A DNA stretch of 64,000 nucleotides, from NCBI RefSeq assembly GCF_003416895.1, contig NZ_QVIO01000002.1, positions 1 to 64,000 on the forward strand, given 5' to 3'. This document shows positions 43,183-50,115 of the stretch, in pieces. A program made the position numbers and the translations under genes. Numbering within the stretch: the stretch's first letter is position 1; every line of letters begins with the position of its first letter. The notes under the pieces were generated by a model. It worked only from the letters and a program-made list of their open reading frames with translations. It had not been told where the DNA came from and did no database searches. The DNA comes from Duganella sp. BJB476. GTDB lineage: Bacteria; Pseudomonadota; Gammaproteobacteria; Burkholderiales; Burkholderiaceae_D.

Positions 43183-43361
43183 GGCTGCCCTACTTTCTCC
43201 GCCAACTCGTCGACGGCGGCGCGCAGCTTCTGTTCGCTGTGACGGTGCTCGGTAAGGGCCTGGTCCTTGGCTGCCGGCGCGGCTGTGATCTTCTTGTCAG
43301 TGACGCGCCAGTCCTTGGCATCCTCGACAACCTTCGTGTTCTGGTAGGTGGTGGTCGTCAT
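43179..43361 (-). CDS. small hypothetical protein, 60 aa
   Basis: Start at 43361 (MTTTTYQNTKVVEDAKDWRV). Charged, helical, ending in RAAVDELAEKVGQP, and likely a coiled coil. It overlaps the winged-helix gene by ATGA. Confidence 0.6.
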   Translation of the reverse strand: MTTTTYQNTKVVEDAKDWRVTDKKITAAPAAKDQALTEHRHSEQKLRAAVDELAEKVGQP

Positions 43362-43420
43362 GGGTTCACCGCCGAGATTTTTCGTTGTGCTATCATTGCG
43401 TCCTCTGTAGTTGTTTTGCC

Positions 43421-43446
43421 AAGCCGGCCTGCACGCCGGCTTTTCT
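43421..43446. terminator. GC-rich hairpin between small early genes
   Basis: AGCCGGC, a 6-nt loop, GCCGGCT and then TTTTCT on the plus strand. The T-run is on the plus strand, so it would stop rightward (antisense) transcription. On the leftward transcript it is only a stem. It lies just after the stop of the 40-aa gene. Confidence 0.45.
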
Positions 43447-43567
43447 ATTTCTGCTTCTGTTCTTCGCGGTATTGCGCCAGCATGGCCTCGTAGTGCTGCC
43501 GCTGACGTACATGGCCGGGATCGACTGGCAGTGGCTCGTCGTCGTGCTTGGGCTGCTGCTGAGTCAT
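43445..43567 (-). CDS. 40-aa glutamine-rich small protein
   Basis: ATG 43567 overlaps the stop of the HTH gene upstream (ATGA); stop TAG at 43445. The product MTQQQPKHDDEPLPVDPG continues to a helical, charged end (AMLAQYREEQKQK). The overlap style matches the rest of the operon. Function unknown. Confidence 0.55.
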   Translation of the reverse strand: MTQQQPKHDDEPLPVDPGHVRQRQHYEAMLAQYREEQKQK

Positions 43568-43857
43568 GCCGCCGCTTCGCCTTGGCGCAGTTGGGCCTTT
43601 GGACGGCCCTGGGCATCCGACATGCGGTACTTGGTGCGGCGGTCGCCCATCAAATCGCGCAGGTCACGGATGCTCATGCCGGTCACTTCGTGCATGCGGA
43701 TCAACAGCGAGGCGCCGACCGGCAAACGGTGGTGGCGGATCTTGCTGATGACCGGCGGCGCTACCTCCAGCAGGCGCGACAGGGCCGCATCGTTCTTCAG
43801 TTGCATCTTGCCGAGCAGGATGTCGAGCAGGTGGTTCGGGTTGTAGTTCAATTGCAT
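43564..43857 (-). CDS. XRE-like HTH regulator, 97 aa
   Basis: Start at 43857 (MQLNYNPNHLLDILLGKMQL) with AAGGAG 9-10 nt upstream. HTH core: NDAALSRLLEVAPPVISKIR (about residues 22-41), then SIRDLRDLMG. It is a clear paralogue of the 81-aa gene just upstream (43893-44138). It may be a CII/Cro-type early regulator. Confidence 0.75.
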   Translation of the reverse strand: MQLNYNPNHLLDILLGKMQLKNDAALSRLLEVAPPVISKIRHHRLPVGASLLIRMHEVTGMSIRDLRDLMGDRRTKYRMSDAQGRPKAQLRQGEAAA

Positions 43858-43892
43858 GTAAAGCTCCTTGGTTATGCCGCGGCGCGGCTTTT

Positions 43893-44138
43893 CTATTTGC
43901 GCCACCGGGCTTGCAGCCCGGCGCGCTCGATAATTTCCCGCACGCCCACGCCGAAAATGATGTGAATTAGCAGGATCAAATTCGCTGACAGCGCCAATTT
44001 CTCATTGCGCAGCTTGCTCATGTAGGCACCGTCTTTGTTCAACAACCGACCGAGTTCCGCATCGCTCTCAAGCTCCCTCTCTGTGAGCAAGAAGTCGAGC
44101 AACTTGGCGACGGTGCCGCGTTCGGTTGCTGGTGTCAT
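43893..44138 (-). CDS. XRE-like HTH regulator, 81 aa
   Basis: HTH region ELESDAELGRLLNKDGAYMS followed by KLRNEKLALSANLILLIHII and VREIIERAG, aligned along its length with the 97-aa neighbour. The start overlaps an 11-codon mini-ORF (44135-44170) that has its own GGAG and could couple translation. The tandem pair probably arose by duplication. Confidence 0.7.
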   Translation of the reverse strand: MTPATERGTVAKLLDFLLTERELESDAELGRLLNKDGAYMSKLRNEKLALSANLILLIHIIFGVGVREIIERAGLQARWRK

Positions 44139-44180
44139 GGCGGTGCACCAGCGTTCGCTTCGTTTTCCATCGTGTCTCCG

Positions 44181-44483
44181 TCAGGTGAATTTCCGGCAGG
44201 CGTTGTCCAACCGGCGCTTGATGTTGTAGGCGGCACGCAGCGCGGCGCGGTAGGCGGCGAACTCTGTCGCGGTCTCGATCTGCAGCTCATCCCAGCCCGG
44301 CCCACCAACCGGGGTGTGGTCGCCGCCCTCGTATTCCCGGATGGCCTCGTGGTACTGGTGTTTGGCCGCATTGGCGGCGTTGACGGCACGGTGATGCGTC
44401 ATCGCCAATTCGCCGATATTGGCCAGCGCTATCAGGCACGCAACGTTCGGCGACGATGTCGCGCTATCTGTTCGAGCATTCAC
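44181..44483 (-). CDS. hypothetical early protein, 100 aa
   Basis: Helical soluble protein (THHRAVNAANAAKHQYHEAI ... EFAAYRAALRAAYNIKRRLD). It overlaps the antirepressor stop by ATGA. No motif of known function. Confidence 0.6.
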   Translation of the reverse strand: MNARTDSATSSPNVACLIALANIGELAMTHHRAVNAANAAKHQYHEAIREYEGGDHTPVGGPGWDELQIETATEFAAYRAALRAAYNIKRRLDNACRKFT

Positions 44484-45178
44484 GATTCAGCATCCCCGGT
44501 CTTGGCGTAACGGCGTACCAGGAATATCTGGCCGGCGCCCGTCACCATAGTTGTGAATGTGGGGCGCGATATGCCCTTGCTGTCCGTGTACGGGTTTCCC
44601 TCGACCACGGAGAAATAGCCTTTGTCGATGTACTTTTGGAATGGCATGCGGCTGCCATTAATGAGAATCTTGTCCTCCCGCAGACGGGCGAATAATTTGG
44701 TTCGCCCGATGCCGATCATCTTCCCGACCCTGTCGATGTGGCAGAGGCCATCAATGGCGCGAATCGTTTCGGCAAAGAGGACTTTCGGCGCGTCAATGGC
44801 GATCTTTGCGGTCAGCGCCTGGCGCGCGTCGACCTGGTCCGCCCAGGCGCGGGCGGCGGCGGCCGGGTTCGTGAAGTCGGGCAGCACCGGGGCGGCGACG
44901 CTCTGCTCCAACTCGCGCCAGCGGGCAATGACCTTACGACGCAGCACGGCGCTGTAGCCGGTCAGCAGCGTGTCCGTCAGCTCGCGGTCAAGCAGATATT
45001 CAGTCTGCTTGCGGTTCATGCAGTCCAGATAGATACCTTGAAACGTCAAGACATCTTCCCCGAGTTCGCTGAGCATTTTCCGTATGTCGATGGCGACATT
45101 GAAATGAGCCTTGCCAGTCAAGTCCGCAATCTCGCGACTGGTCATCAGCAGTCCACCCGGCGGTACAGTCATTTCCAT
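44480..45178 (-). CDS. phage antirepressor, Rha domain plus KilAC domain, 232 aa
   Basis: The N-terminal Rha-type domain (TSREIADLTGKAHFNVAIDI; YLLDRELTDTLLTGYSAVLR) is followed by a C-terminal KilAC domain (VGKMIGIGRTKLFARLREDK; PFQKYIDKGYFSVVEG; GAGQIFLVRRY). Such proteins bind and inactivate phage repressors. It is encoded early in the cro operon. The CI-like repressor here lacks a self-cleavage domain, so this protein is a good candidate for the inducer of lytic growth. Confidence 0.9.
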   Translation of the reverse strand: MEMTVPPGGLLMTSREIADLTGKAHFNVAIDIRKMLSELGEDVLTFQGIYLDCMNRKQTEYLLDRELTDTLLTGYSAVLRRKVIARWRELEQSVAAPVLPDFTNPAAAARAWADQVDARQALTAKIAIDAPKVLFAETIRAIDGLCHIDRVGKMIGIGRTKLFARLREDKILINGSRMPFQKYIDKGYFSVVEGNPYTDSKGISRPTFTTMVTGAGQIFLVRRYAKTGDAES

Positions 45179-45238
45179 CGCATCCCCTTGGTAAATTCAA
45201 TTAAGTCAAGTCGCTTCGCCAATCTGCCCTTGGCGCCG

Positions 45239-45418
45239 TCATGGCGGCAGCCGCCGCACCGCTTTGTCCAGCTCGCGACCGGTGCGGTACTCCTCGCGCT
45301 GGGCCTGGCTTTTCTCTTCTGTCGTTCTGGCATCACGCCGGCGATCCCGCGCGCCAACGTGCGCCTTCGCGTAATGCACCACGGCGTCTTTCGCGCCTTG
45401 CTCTTTCTGGTCCTGCAT
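45239..45418 (-). CDS. small charged protein, 59 aa
   Basis: ATG 45418 with AAGGAG 6 nt upstream. The product (MQDQKEQGAKDAVVHYAKAH ...) is almost all helix with alternating Lys/Arg and Glu/Asp. Function unknown. Confidence 0.6.
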   Translation of the reverse strand: MQDQKEQGAKDAVVHYAKAHVGARDRRRDARTTEEKSQAQREEYRTGRELDKAVRRLPP

Positions 45419-45467
45419 CACCTCTCCTTATTGATGGCCTGGAATTTCGCTGCGCAACCGAAAGCCT

Positions 45468-45773
45468 TCAAAGCAATCGCTTCGGCGTTCGAGAGCCGAA
45501 AGCACTCCGGCCCGGCAGTGCAACGCGGCGGTGGTGTTGGCGTACACTGGTGATGCCCAGCCAGGCCCTGCTGGCGATCGGCGCATCCCGACAAGGTAGG
45601 GATTCCATCGGCAGCTTGTTGGCCGTAAGATTCGACTCAATGGCTTGCAGCATCGAGAAGCGGGCAAAGACAGCGCGGGCGAGGCCGGACGCGATGCAAT
45701 GGGCGTCGATGCGGGATTTCTCAGCATCGCTGAGCGGCACTTCCAGGCAGTTGTGGCGGACGTTCGTTTTCAT
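45468..45773 (-). CDS. small early protein, 101 aa
   Basis: ATG 45773 with AGGAG upstream. The N-terminal half (NCLEVPLSDAEKSRIDAHCI, ARFSMLQAIESNL) reads like a short helical regulator. The C-terminal 40 residues are basic and less convincing. No family assigned. Confidence 0.55.
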   Translation of the reverse strand: MKTNVRHNCLEVPLSDAEKSRIDAHCIASGLARAVFARFSMLQAIESNLTANKLPMESLPCRDAPIASRAWLGITSVRQHHRRVALPGRSAFGSRTPKRLL

Positions 45774-45847
45774 GGTATGGCTCCTGTGATTCGGACTACG
45801 AGGTTTGGGTAGGTGTGGTACGGGTGATGCAAATTCGGTGAGCGCCG

Positions 45848-46186
45848 TCAGCCCGGCAGGCCGCTGTGCTCAGCTCCAGGCATGCCGCCGACGAATGAGC
45901 GGAACAGCCGGTTGTTGGTCTTGCGCTCTTCGGCAAACGCCTGGCGGTCGGCGCGAATCTCGCAGATCAGATTGCGCACTTCGGCGATCAGTTCGCCATG
46001 GCCTGGCAGCGGCGCAAGCTCAGCGGCGACCAACTCGCTTACCACCGGCGCCGGGCCGCGCACCAGGTCGGCGAACGCGACAAGCACGGTTGCCGCGGCA
46101 TCGGCGACAGCAGCAGGATCAGCGTTGTCGGTATCGAGGTTGAACGCGACAAGCAGTGCGGCGCTCAAGTTGGCGTGGTTGCTCAT
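45848..46186 (-). CDS. hypothetical early protein, 112 aa
   Basis: Start at 46186 (MSNHANLSAALLVAFNLDTD), overlapping the Cro-like gene by ATGA, with GGAAG upstream. Alanine-rich helices with a charged coiled-coil part (IAEVRNLICEIRADRQAFAE). Second gene of the cro operon. Function unknown. Confidence 0.6.
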   Translation of the reverse strand: MSNHANLSAALLVAFNLDTDNADPAAVADAAATVLVAFADLVRGPAPVVSELVAAELAPLPGHGELIAEVRNLICEIRADRQAFAEERKTNNRLFRSFVGGMPGAEHSGLPG

Positions 46187-46443
46187 GCGACTTCCTTCGC
46201 AGGTTTGCGCGGAGTCACGGCGGCGCGCTGAGGATTGGGGTTTGATGGTTTCGCCCGTTCGGAGCACGAAATGCGGTGCAGCTCCGTGATTGCGCGGAGC
46301 GTGCTGCCCTTGCAATCGTCCTGGCCATTCAGGATGCGATTGACGGTCGGCTGGGACGTGCCAAGCTCCTCAGCGATTTTCACTTCGCTCCAGCCGGTGG
46401 CGTCCTTGATCTCCGTGAGGAGTGTCGAAATTTTCTTGTCCAT
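46183..46443 (-). CDS. Cro-like HTH regulator, 86 aa
   Basis: XRE-type HTH at about residues 19-40 (SEVKIAEELGTSQPTVNRIL). First gene of the leftward early operon, starting just below its own promoter and three operators, and divergent from the CI-like gene. The HTH recognition part (SQPTVNRIL) is very like that of the repressor (PQPTINRIL), so both probably bind the same operators, as with lambda Cro and CI. Confidence 0.85.
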   Translation of the reverse strand: MDKKISTLLTEIKDATGWSEVKIAEELGTSQPTVNRILNGQDDCKGSTLRAITELHRISCSERAKPSNPNPQRAAVTPRKPAKEVA

Positions 46444-46451
46444 GAACGCAC

Positions 46452-46526
46452 TCTATACGCGAATGGATAGACAGTCAATACCCGAACGAATAGAAAGTAT
46501 GAATAACCTATACACGAGCGGATAAT
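46452..46526. promoter_or_regulatory. divergent cro/cI promoters with three operators (OR-like)
   Basis: Three related 18-bp sites: CTATACGCGAATGGATAG (46453-46470), CAATACCCGAACGAATAG (46476-46493) and CTATACACGAGCGGATAA (46508-46525). On the minus strand TTGACT (46473-46478) and TATAGA (46452-46457), 15 bp apart, form the cro promoter. On the plus strand GATAAT (46521-46526) ends 6 bp before the CI start, which suggests a leaderless repressor mRNA as for lambda cI from PRM. The sites overlap both promoters. Confidence 0.8.
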
Positions 46527-46532
46527 TTCGAC

Positions 46533-47033
46533 ATGACTATTGCGACAAGACTTGACGAGGCGATGCAGGCAGCGAGAATTACATCGCAGTCCGCCTTGGC
46601 GCGCGCGTCAGGCGTGCCGCAGCCAACGATCAATCGAATACTGAAAGGTCCGGGCAAAAAAGGGCCGGAGACGGCGACAATTGCCAAGCTGGCTGCAGCC
46701 TGCAACGTCACGTTTGAATGGTTACATGAGGGGATTGGCCAGATTAGCCGGGCGCCTACGTCATCCAGCGTTAGACAGCCCGAGGCGCCATATCAACAGC
46801 ACCCTGTGCAAACAGCCGAGAGCTATTCCCTGACCTTGGAAAAGCTGGTGATGATTAATGCGATCAGCGAGCGGGAAGCCGCTATCTTACGAAAATTCCG
46901 CATTACGACGGATAACGGAAAGAACATGATCGAGGGCACCGCGCTCGGTGCGCCCAAGCCGCACCTCGCGGCTGTTGTCGACGACAAGGTGCAAGACCAC
47001 CCTCCGGGGGCAGGCAACAGCAACGGCCTGTAG
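46533..47033 (+). CDS. CI-like repressor without peptidase domain, 166 aa
   Basis: N-terminal XRE HTH (QSALARASGVPQPTINRILK, about residues 19-38) and a following helix (ATIAKLAAACNVTFEWLHEG). The C-terminal part (about residues 70-166) is not a LexA/S24 self-cleaving domain: no Ser-Lys peptidase motif and too short. It shows a helical YSLTLEKLVMINAISEREAA segment instead. The lysogeny repressor should therefore be inactivated by another route than RecA, probably by the Rha-KilAC protein. Confidence 0.85.
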   Translation: MTIATRLDEAMQAARITSQSALARASGVPQPTINRILKGPGKKGPETATIAKLAAACNVTFEWLHEGIGQISRAPTSSSVRQPEAPYQQHPVQTAESYSLTLEKLVMINAISEREAAILRKFRITTDNGKNMIEGTALGAPKPHLAAVVDDKVQDHPPGAGNSNGL

Positions 47034-47243
47034 AACCGGCAAGACTTCGACCTGGCATTCGTCGGCCATCGCGCGGTATGCCGTCATGGCTCTTTCAAAA
47101 TCTGTCATTGTCGGCAATTCAAGTATTCGAAGAGCAACAATACGCTCAAACTGCGGCGCGCAAACTAACCAATTGTCACGCGCTTACTATTTATTTCAGT
47201 AATAGTTGATCTGCATGGTTTGGGCGGATCAAGGATTTCACAC

Positions 47244-47423
47244 TTAGGTATCTTGGTCGCCTAGTGGTGACACGATTTTTAAGCCGGCCCGTGGCGGCCG
47301 CGGGTTCTTCTTTGCCACGTCCTCCATCATGGTCACCATCGCGGCCAAGGCCTCGTCATTCATCTGCTGTAGCGCAGCTCGCGCCCTTTGTTCATCCGAA
47401 TGTCTCGGATCATTGCATGACAT
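47244..47423 (-). CDS. small hypothetical protein, 59 aa
   Basis: ATG 47423 with GGAG 8 nt upstream. The product starts MSCNDPRHSDEQRARAALQQ and contains a helix AALQQMNDEALAAMVTMMED, and the end is basic. It is convergent with the repressor gene, inside the immunity region. Function unknown. Confidence 0.55.
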   Translation of the reverse strand: MSCNDPRHSDEQRARAALQQMNDEALAAMVTMMEDVAKKNPRPPRAGLKIVSPLGDQDT

Positions 47424-47601
47424 CTTGATGCTCCTTGTGATTGTTGAGGTCATTTCAATATACGCGGAATGTAACACTAATGCACAGTGGGAATTACTAT
47501 TGCTCGTAAATATCAGTGGGCATCTTCCTATCGCAAAGCTGACTCCTCTCCCTGAGTCATACAATTGTTAAATATTATGGATGGCATTGGACGAAAGAGA
47601 G

Positions 47602-47619
47602 TGATGTCATTTGACATCA
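47602..47619. promoter_or_regulatory. 18-bp perfect palindrome upstream of Arc-like gene
   Basis: TGATGTCA TT TGACATCA, 41 bp before the Arc-like start and flanked by two GAAAGAG copies. Ribbon-helix-helix proteins bind such symmetric sites as dimers of dimers, so this is a likely autoregulatory operator. It differs from the CI/Cro operators. Confidence 0.6.
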
Positions 47620-47659
47620 AAAACAACACTTTCTGAAAGAGTCGCGCAATCATCGCGCG

Positions 47660-47884
47660 ATGAGAATATCAAAGCCGCCACAAAAAACGAAACCCATCAC
47701 AATCCGGCTTCCCCTGGAACTCTACGCCCAACTTGAAATCGACGCCGCGGCGCAGGCCTGGTCGGTCAACTCCGAGATCAATTACCGCCTTCGCGCTGGC
47801 CCAATCCTAGAGCAGTTGCGTAACCTCACCGGCGAAGTATCACAGCTCAAAGCCTTGGTCGAGAGGCTTCAAAACCCAGAGTGA
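47660..47884 (+). CDS. Arc-type ribbon-helix-helix protein, 74 aa
   Basis: The Arc-like fold is clear: a beta strand PITIRLPLELYAQLEIDA, helices, then WSVNSEINYRLR. The C-terminal helix (LTGEVSQLKALVERLQ) may mediate oligomerisation. It is encoded in the immunity region between repressor and accessory gene, with a palindromic operator upstream. It probably controls itself and perhaps the next gene. Confidence 0.85.
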   Translation: MRISKPPQKTKPITIRLPLELYAQLEIDAAAQAWSVNSEINYRLRAGPILEQLRNLTGEVSQLKALVERLQNPE

Positions 47885-47957
47885 GACAATTCGATAGATT
47901 TCCAGTTGTCAATTTTTATATAATTTAGGAACTTCTAACGTTCTGCGAACATTCCAA

Positions 47958-48824
47958 ATGCCTAAATTGTTGCCGGCCTTTATTGCACTTATCGTTGCCG
48001 CAGCGTCACCTGCTTTCGGCCAAACAAACAGTGCGAAGACGGCGTTGAAGCGAAGTGCGCCGGCAACTTCCAATCCAGTGAAGTTGCCATCCACCGATAC
48101 TCTGGCCAAGTATTCCAAAGAACCTTTTGACCTGGAGGATAAAGCCCTTGCGCCCGGTTACGCGGGGCATAGTTGCAGGGAAATCGTTCGGAAACTGAAG
48201 CCGTCCAATCCTCAGAAAGATGAGTTCGAAAGTAGCGCCGCCTACGCTGGGCGAGTTGCCCATTTGGCTGACGACATAATTTATGGCAACATCACCGGAC
48301 AAAGTGTTGTTGCTTTTGCTGCTGAAAGGCCTTTGATATCGCTCACCTACAATGCAGATACCGAGGACGCAAGGGTGAATTTTCTGACCATAGGAAGTCT
48401 TTCGACTAAGGTTGGTGGATCATATGTTAGGTCAGCGCTTATCGAATCACAATCCACAGACAACAGCGAATATGTCGGGGAGAACAGCTATGGGAAAAAA
48501 GTTGCTGTCCGCAGGACTAGTTACAACGCTTGTGCTGTTGCCTTCGCCAATGTCGATTCGATCACAAGAAGGGTAGCCCTCCCAACAAGCTTCAGCTTCA
48601 AGGTTCCGGCGATCTACGCAAGAACGCTGAAGGATAGTATTGGGGTGCTATACGTCGGCCCAATTAAGCAACCATTCTTGGTTCATTATGGCGAATACAT
48701 GAAGCCAACAATTGATAGCCCGACTGAGCTAATTTACTCAGGAGATGCGATTGTGATTCACCTATCAAAGATAGTGCTTTATGACACCACTACCGGAAGA
48801 ATTCTGGACACTACGGAATTTTAG
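47958..48824 (+). CDS. secreted accessory protein (moron), 288 aa
   Basis: An N-terminal signal peptide ends near AAASPAFGQ (about residue 22). The mature part has no recognised family; it is strand-rich, with GHSCREIVRKLKPSNPQKDE and VRRTSYNACAVAFANVDSIT. It lies between the repressor gene and the second operator and has its own terminator, the place where lambda carries rexAB. Base composition is lower in GC than the neighbours. It is likely expressed in the lysogen and alters host envelope or fitness; that is inference. Confidence 0.75.
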   Translation: MPKLLPAFIALIVAAASPAFGQTNSAKTALKRSAPATSNPVKLPSTDTLAKYSKEPFDLEDKALAPGYAGHSCREIVRKLKPSNPQKDEFESSAAYAGRVAHLADDIIYGNITGQSVVAFAAERPLISLTYNADTEDARVNFLTIGSLSTKVGGSYVRSALIESQSTDNSEYVGENSYGKKVAVRRTSYNACAVAFANVDSITRRVALPTSFSFKVPAIYARTLKDSIGVLYVGPIKQPFLVHYGEYMKPTIDSPTELIYSGDAIVIHLSKIVLYDTTTGRILDTTEF

Positions 48825-48855
48825 TCGACCGTCTTTAGCCCTATCCCCAATTCCC

Positions 48856-48879
48856 AGCCCGCAAACGCGGGCTTTTTTT
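48856..48879 (+). terminator. intrinsic terminator after accessory gene
   Basis: AGCCCGC, loop AAAC, GCGGGCT and seven T in all. It ends the immunity-region transcript and insulates it from the promoter that drives the DGR operon 70 bp downstream. Confidence 0.9.
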
Positions 48880-48936
48880 ACGCCGGTAATTAGGGAGCAA
48901 CTAGGTCTCACAGCCCTCGCAAAAAATTATCCACAT

Positions 48937-48979
48937 CTATCCATTCGCGTATTGACTTATCTATCCGTTCGCGTATAGT
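48937..48979 (+). promoter_or_regulatory. DGR operon promoter with two repressor operators (PL/OL-like)
   Basis: TTGACT (48952-48957), a 16-bp spacer and TATAGT (48974-48979). One operator, CTATCCATTCGCGTATTG (48937-48954), overlaps the -35 and another, CTATCCGTTCGCGTATAG (48961-48978), fills the spacer and -10. The second is the exact complement of the cro operator at 46453-46470 except for one base. The overall order operator/-35/operator/-10 is the same as at the cro promoter. Confidence 0.85.
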
Positions 48980-49016
48980 TCACTTCATCGACACACCAAC
49001 CACGATGGAGAACACG

Positions 49017-49742
49017 ATGAACGCAGTAGTCCAAGACCCCGCAGCATCGATCGAACAAAAGCTTTTCGTCACCGTACCGGCCGTCACCTTCCCAGACGGC
49101 AGCATCGAGTCATCGTTCCAGGTGGCGACCTACCTGACCAGCAAGGGCGAAGACGGCGCGGCCACGATTTCCGCCAGCACCGCGCCATGGGTCAAGATCA
49201 ACTACCACGACGCCGTGGCGGCCGCCGCCGGCGCCGGCCTGGCGCTGATCACTGAACGCCAGTACCTGGCTCTGGCCATCGACATCGCCAGCGTGGCCGT
49301 AAACTGGACAGGCGGCGCCGTCCACGAAGGCAACCTGAAGCAAGGCCTGCGCAATGGCGACTTCGACGAAGCGCAAGCAGGCGACGTCGTGCCCGATGAT
49401 GCAGACGAAGACCGCTGGTTCACCCTGTCGAACGGCGAGCGCATCTGCGACGTCGCCGGCAATGCCTACAGTTGGGTCTTCGACAACGTACAGGGCGACG
49501 AAAAGGGCTTGATTAAGGATGAGTTTCAGGCCGACTCGCTGTCGATTGCGGCAGCGCCCTTCCCTTCGATGAAGCGTGGCATGGGCTGGCGACCTTCGGC
49601 CGGCGACGGTTGGTCTGGCAATGCGCTCATCCGTGGCGGCTACTGGCTCGACGGCGGCGTCGCCGGCGTGTTCCTTCTCGGCTACGCGCACCCGCGCGAC
49701 TCGTACGGCGACGTCGGCTTCCGCTGCACCAAACCCGCATAG
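49017..49742 (+). CDS. DGR target protein 1 (C-type-lectin/FGE-like fold), 241 aa
   Basis: Diversified protein of the retroelement. Start set at 49017 (MNAVVQDPAAS) with GGAG 6 nt upstream. The fold is read from the C-terminal sulfatase-modifying/C-type lectin motifs: GERICDVAGNAYSWVFDNVQ, MGWRP, RGGYW and the closing GFRC. The variable region covers W199 to C237; positions 211, 214, 215, 220, 222, 224, 225, 228, 230, 231 and 232 differ from the template translation. There is no signal peptide. It is about four-fifths identical to target 3. The ligand and location are unknown; display on the virion or a role during infection are both possible. Confidence 0.92.
   Translation: MNAVVQDPAASIEQKLFVTVPAVTFPDGSIESSFQVATYLTSKGEDGAATISASTAPWVKINYHDAVAAAAGAGLALITERQYLALAIDIASVAVNWTGGAVHEGNLKQGLRNGDFDEAQAGDVVPDDADEDRWFTLSNGERICDVAGNAYSWVFDNVQGDEKGLIKDEFQADSLSIAAAPFPSMKRGMGWRPSAGDGWSGNALIRGGYWLDGGVAGVFLLGYAHPRDSYGDVGFRCTKPA
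49612..49726 (+). repeat. variable region 1 (VR1)
   Basis: 115 bp aligned without gaps to the template at 54813-54927. Fourteen differences, every one at a template adenine (24 adenines in all); the 91 other positions are identical. The A-free 3' end GTCGGCTTCCGCTG followed by CACCAAACCCG, shared by all three targets, is the likely initiation-of-mutagenic-homing sequence. Confidence 0.95.
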
Positions 49743-49769
49743 GTCTCTGGCCCCCGGTGCCAGGTCATA

Positions 49770-49790
49770 GGCCACCGCAGAGCGGCGGCC
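49770..49790 (+). other. DGR target-site hairpin 1
   Basis: GGCCACCGC, loop AGA, GCGGCGGCC: a 9-bp stem with one A-C mismatch, 28 nt after the target 1 stop codon. It is placed like hairpins that assist target recognition in known DGRs; the same element follows targets 2 and 3 but not the template. Confidence 0.75.
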
Positions 49791-49818
49791 ACGCTAAACC
49801 AAAGTCGAGGAGAACGAA

Positions 49819-49926
49819 ATGTCCGCAGCTGAAATCAGAGCCCTGTCCGCCACTGCAGCAGCAGCTGGTGACGTTGTTCCGCTGTTCGATTTCTCGACCG
49901 TGGCCATTCCGGCTTCGCTCGGCTGA
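49819..49926 (+). CDS. 35-aa small protein between targets 1 and 2
   Basis: ATG 49819 preceded by GAGGAG at good spacing. The product (MSAAEIRALSATAAAAGDVV ... TVAIPASLG) is hydrophobic and alanine-rich. It is too short to assign. Good translation signals and operon position support expression. Confidence 0.55.
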   Translation: MSAAEIRALSATAAAAGDVVPLFDFSTVAIPASLG

Positions 49927-49939
49927 TCTGGAGGCAGCT

Positions 49940-50032
49940 ATGTACTACGCCATCACCATCATGTACTTCATCGGATTCGTCTTCATCGGTTACGAAATCT
50001 GGAAGTCGTCGCGCCTGCCGGTAATCAATTGA
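49940..50032 (+). CDS. 30-aa membrane peptide
   Basis: ATG 49940 with GGAGG 6 nt upstream. One transmembrane helix (YYAITIMYFIGFVFIGYEIW) and a basic end. The organisation resembles small phage membrane peptides that modulate envelope functions. Function unknown. Confidence 0.6.
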   Translation: MYYAITIMYFIGFVFIGYEIWKSSRLPVIN

Positions 50033-50115
50033 TCGCCGCCGATATCCGCCCACTGCCCGCCTCGAGCGGGCCTTTCCAGTACCACAGCACCCCACAACCG
50101 AACCCGGAGCCTCAA

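Noticed and set aside
44135..44170. 11-codon mini-ORF with GGAG before the 81-aa HTH gene
   Set aside because: Possible leader peptide, but too short to support as a gene; mentioned in the neighbour's entry.
46887..47117. 76-aa minus-strand frame overlapping the 3' end of the repressor gene
   Set aside because: The first 30 residues look protein-like, but most of it is antisense to the repressor and there is no ribosome-binding site; kept out for lack of support.
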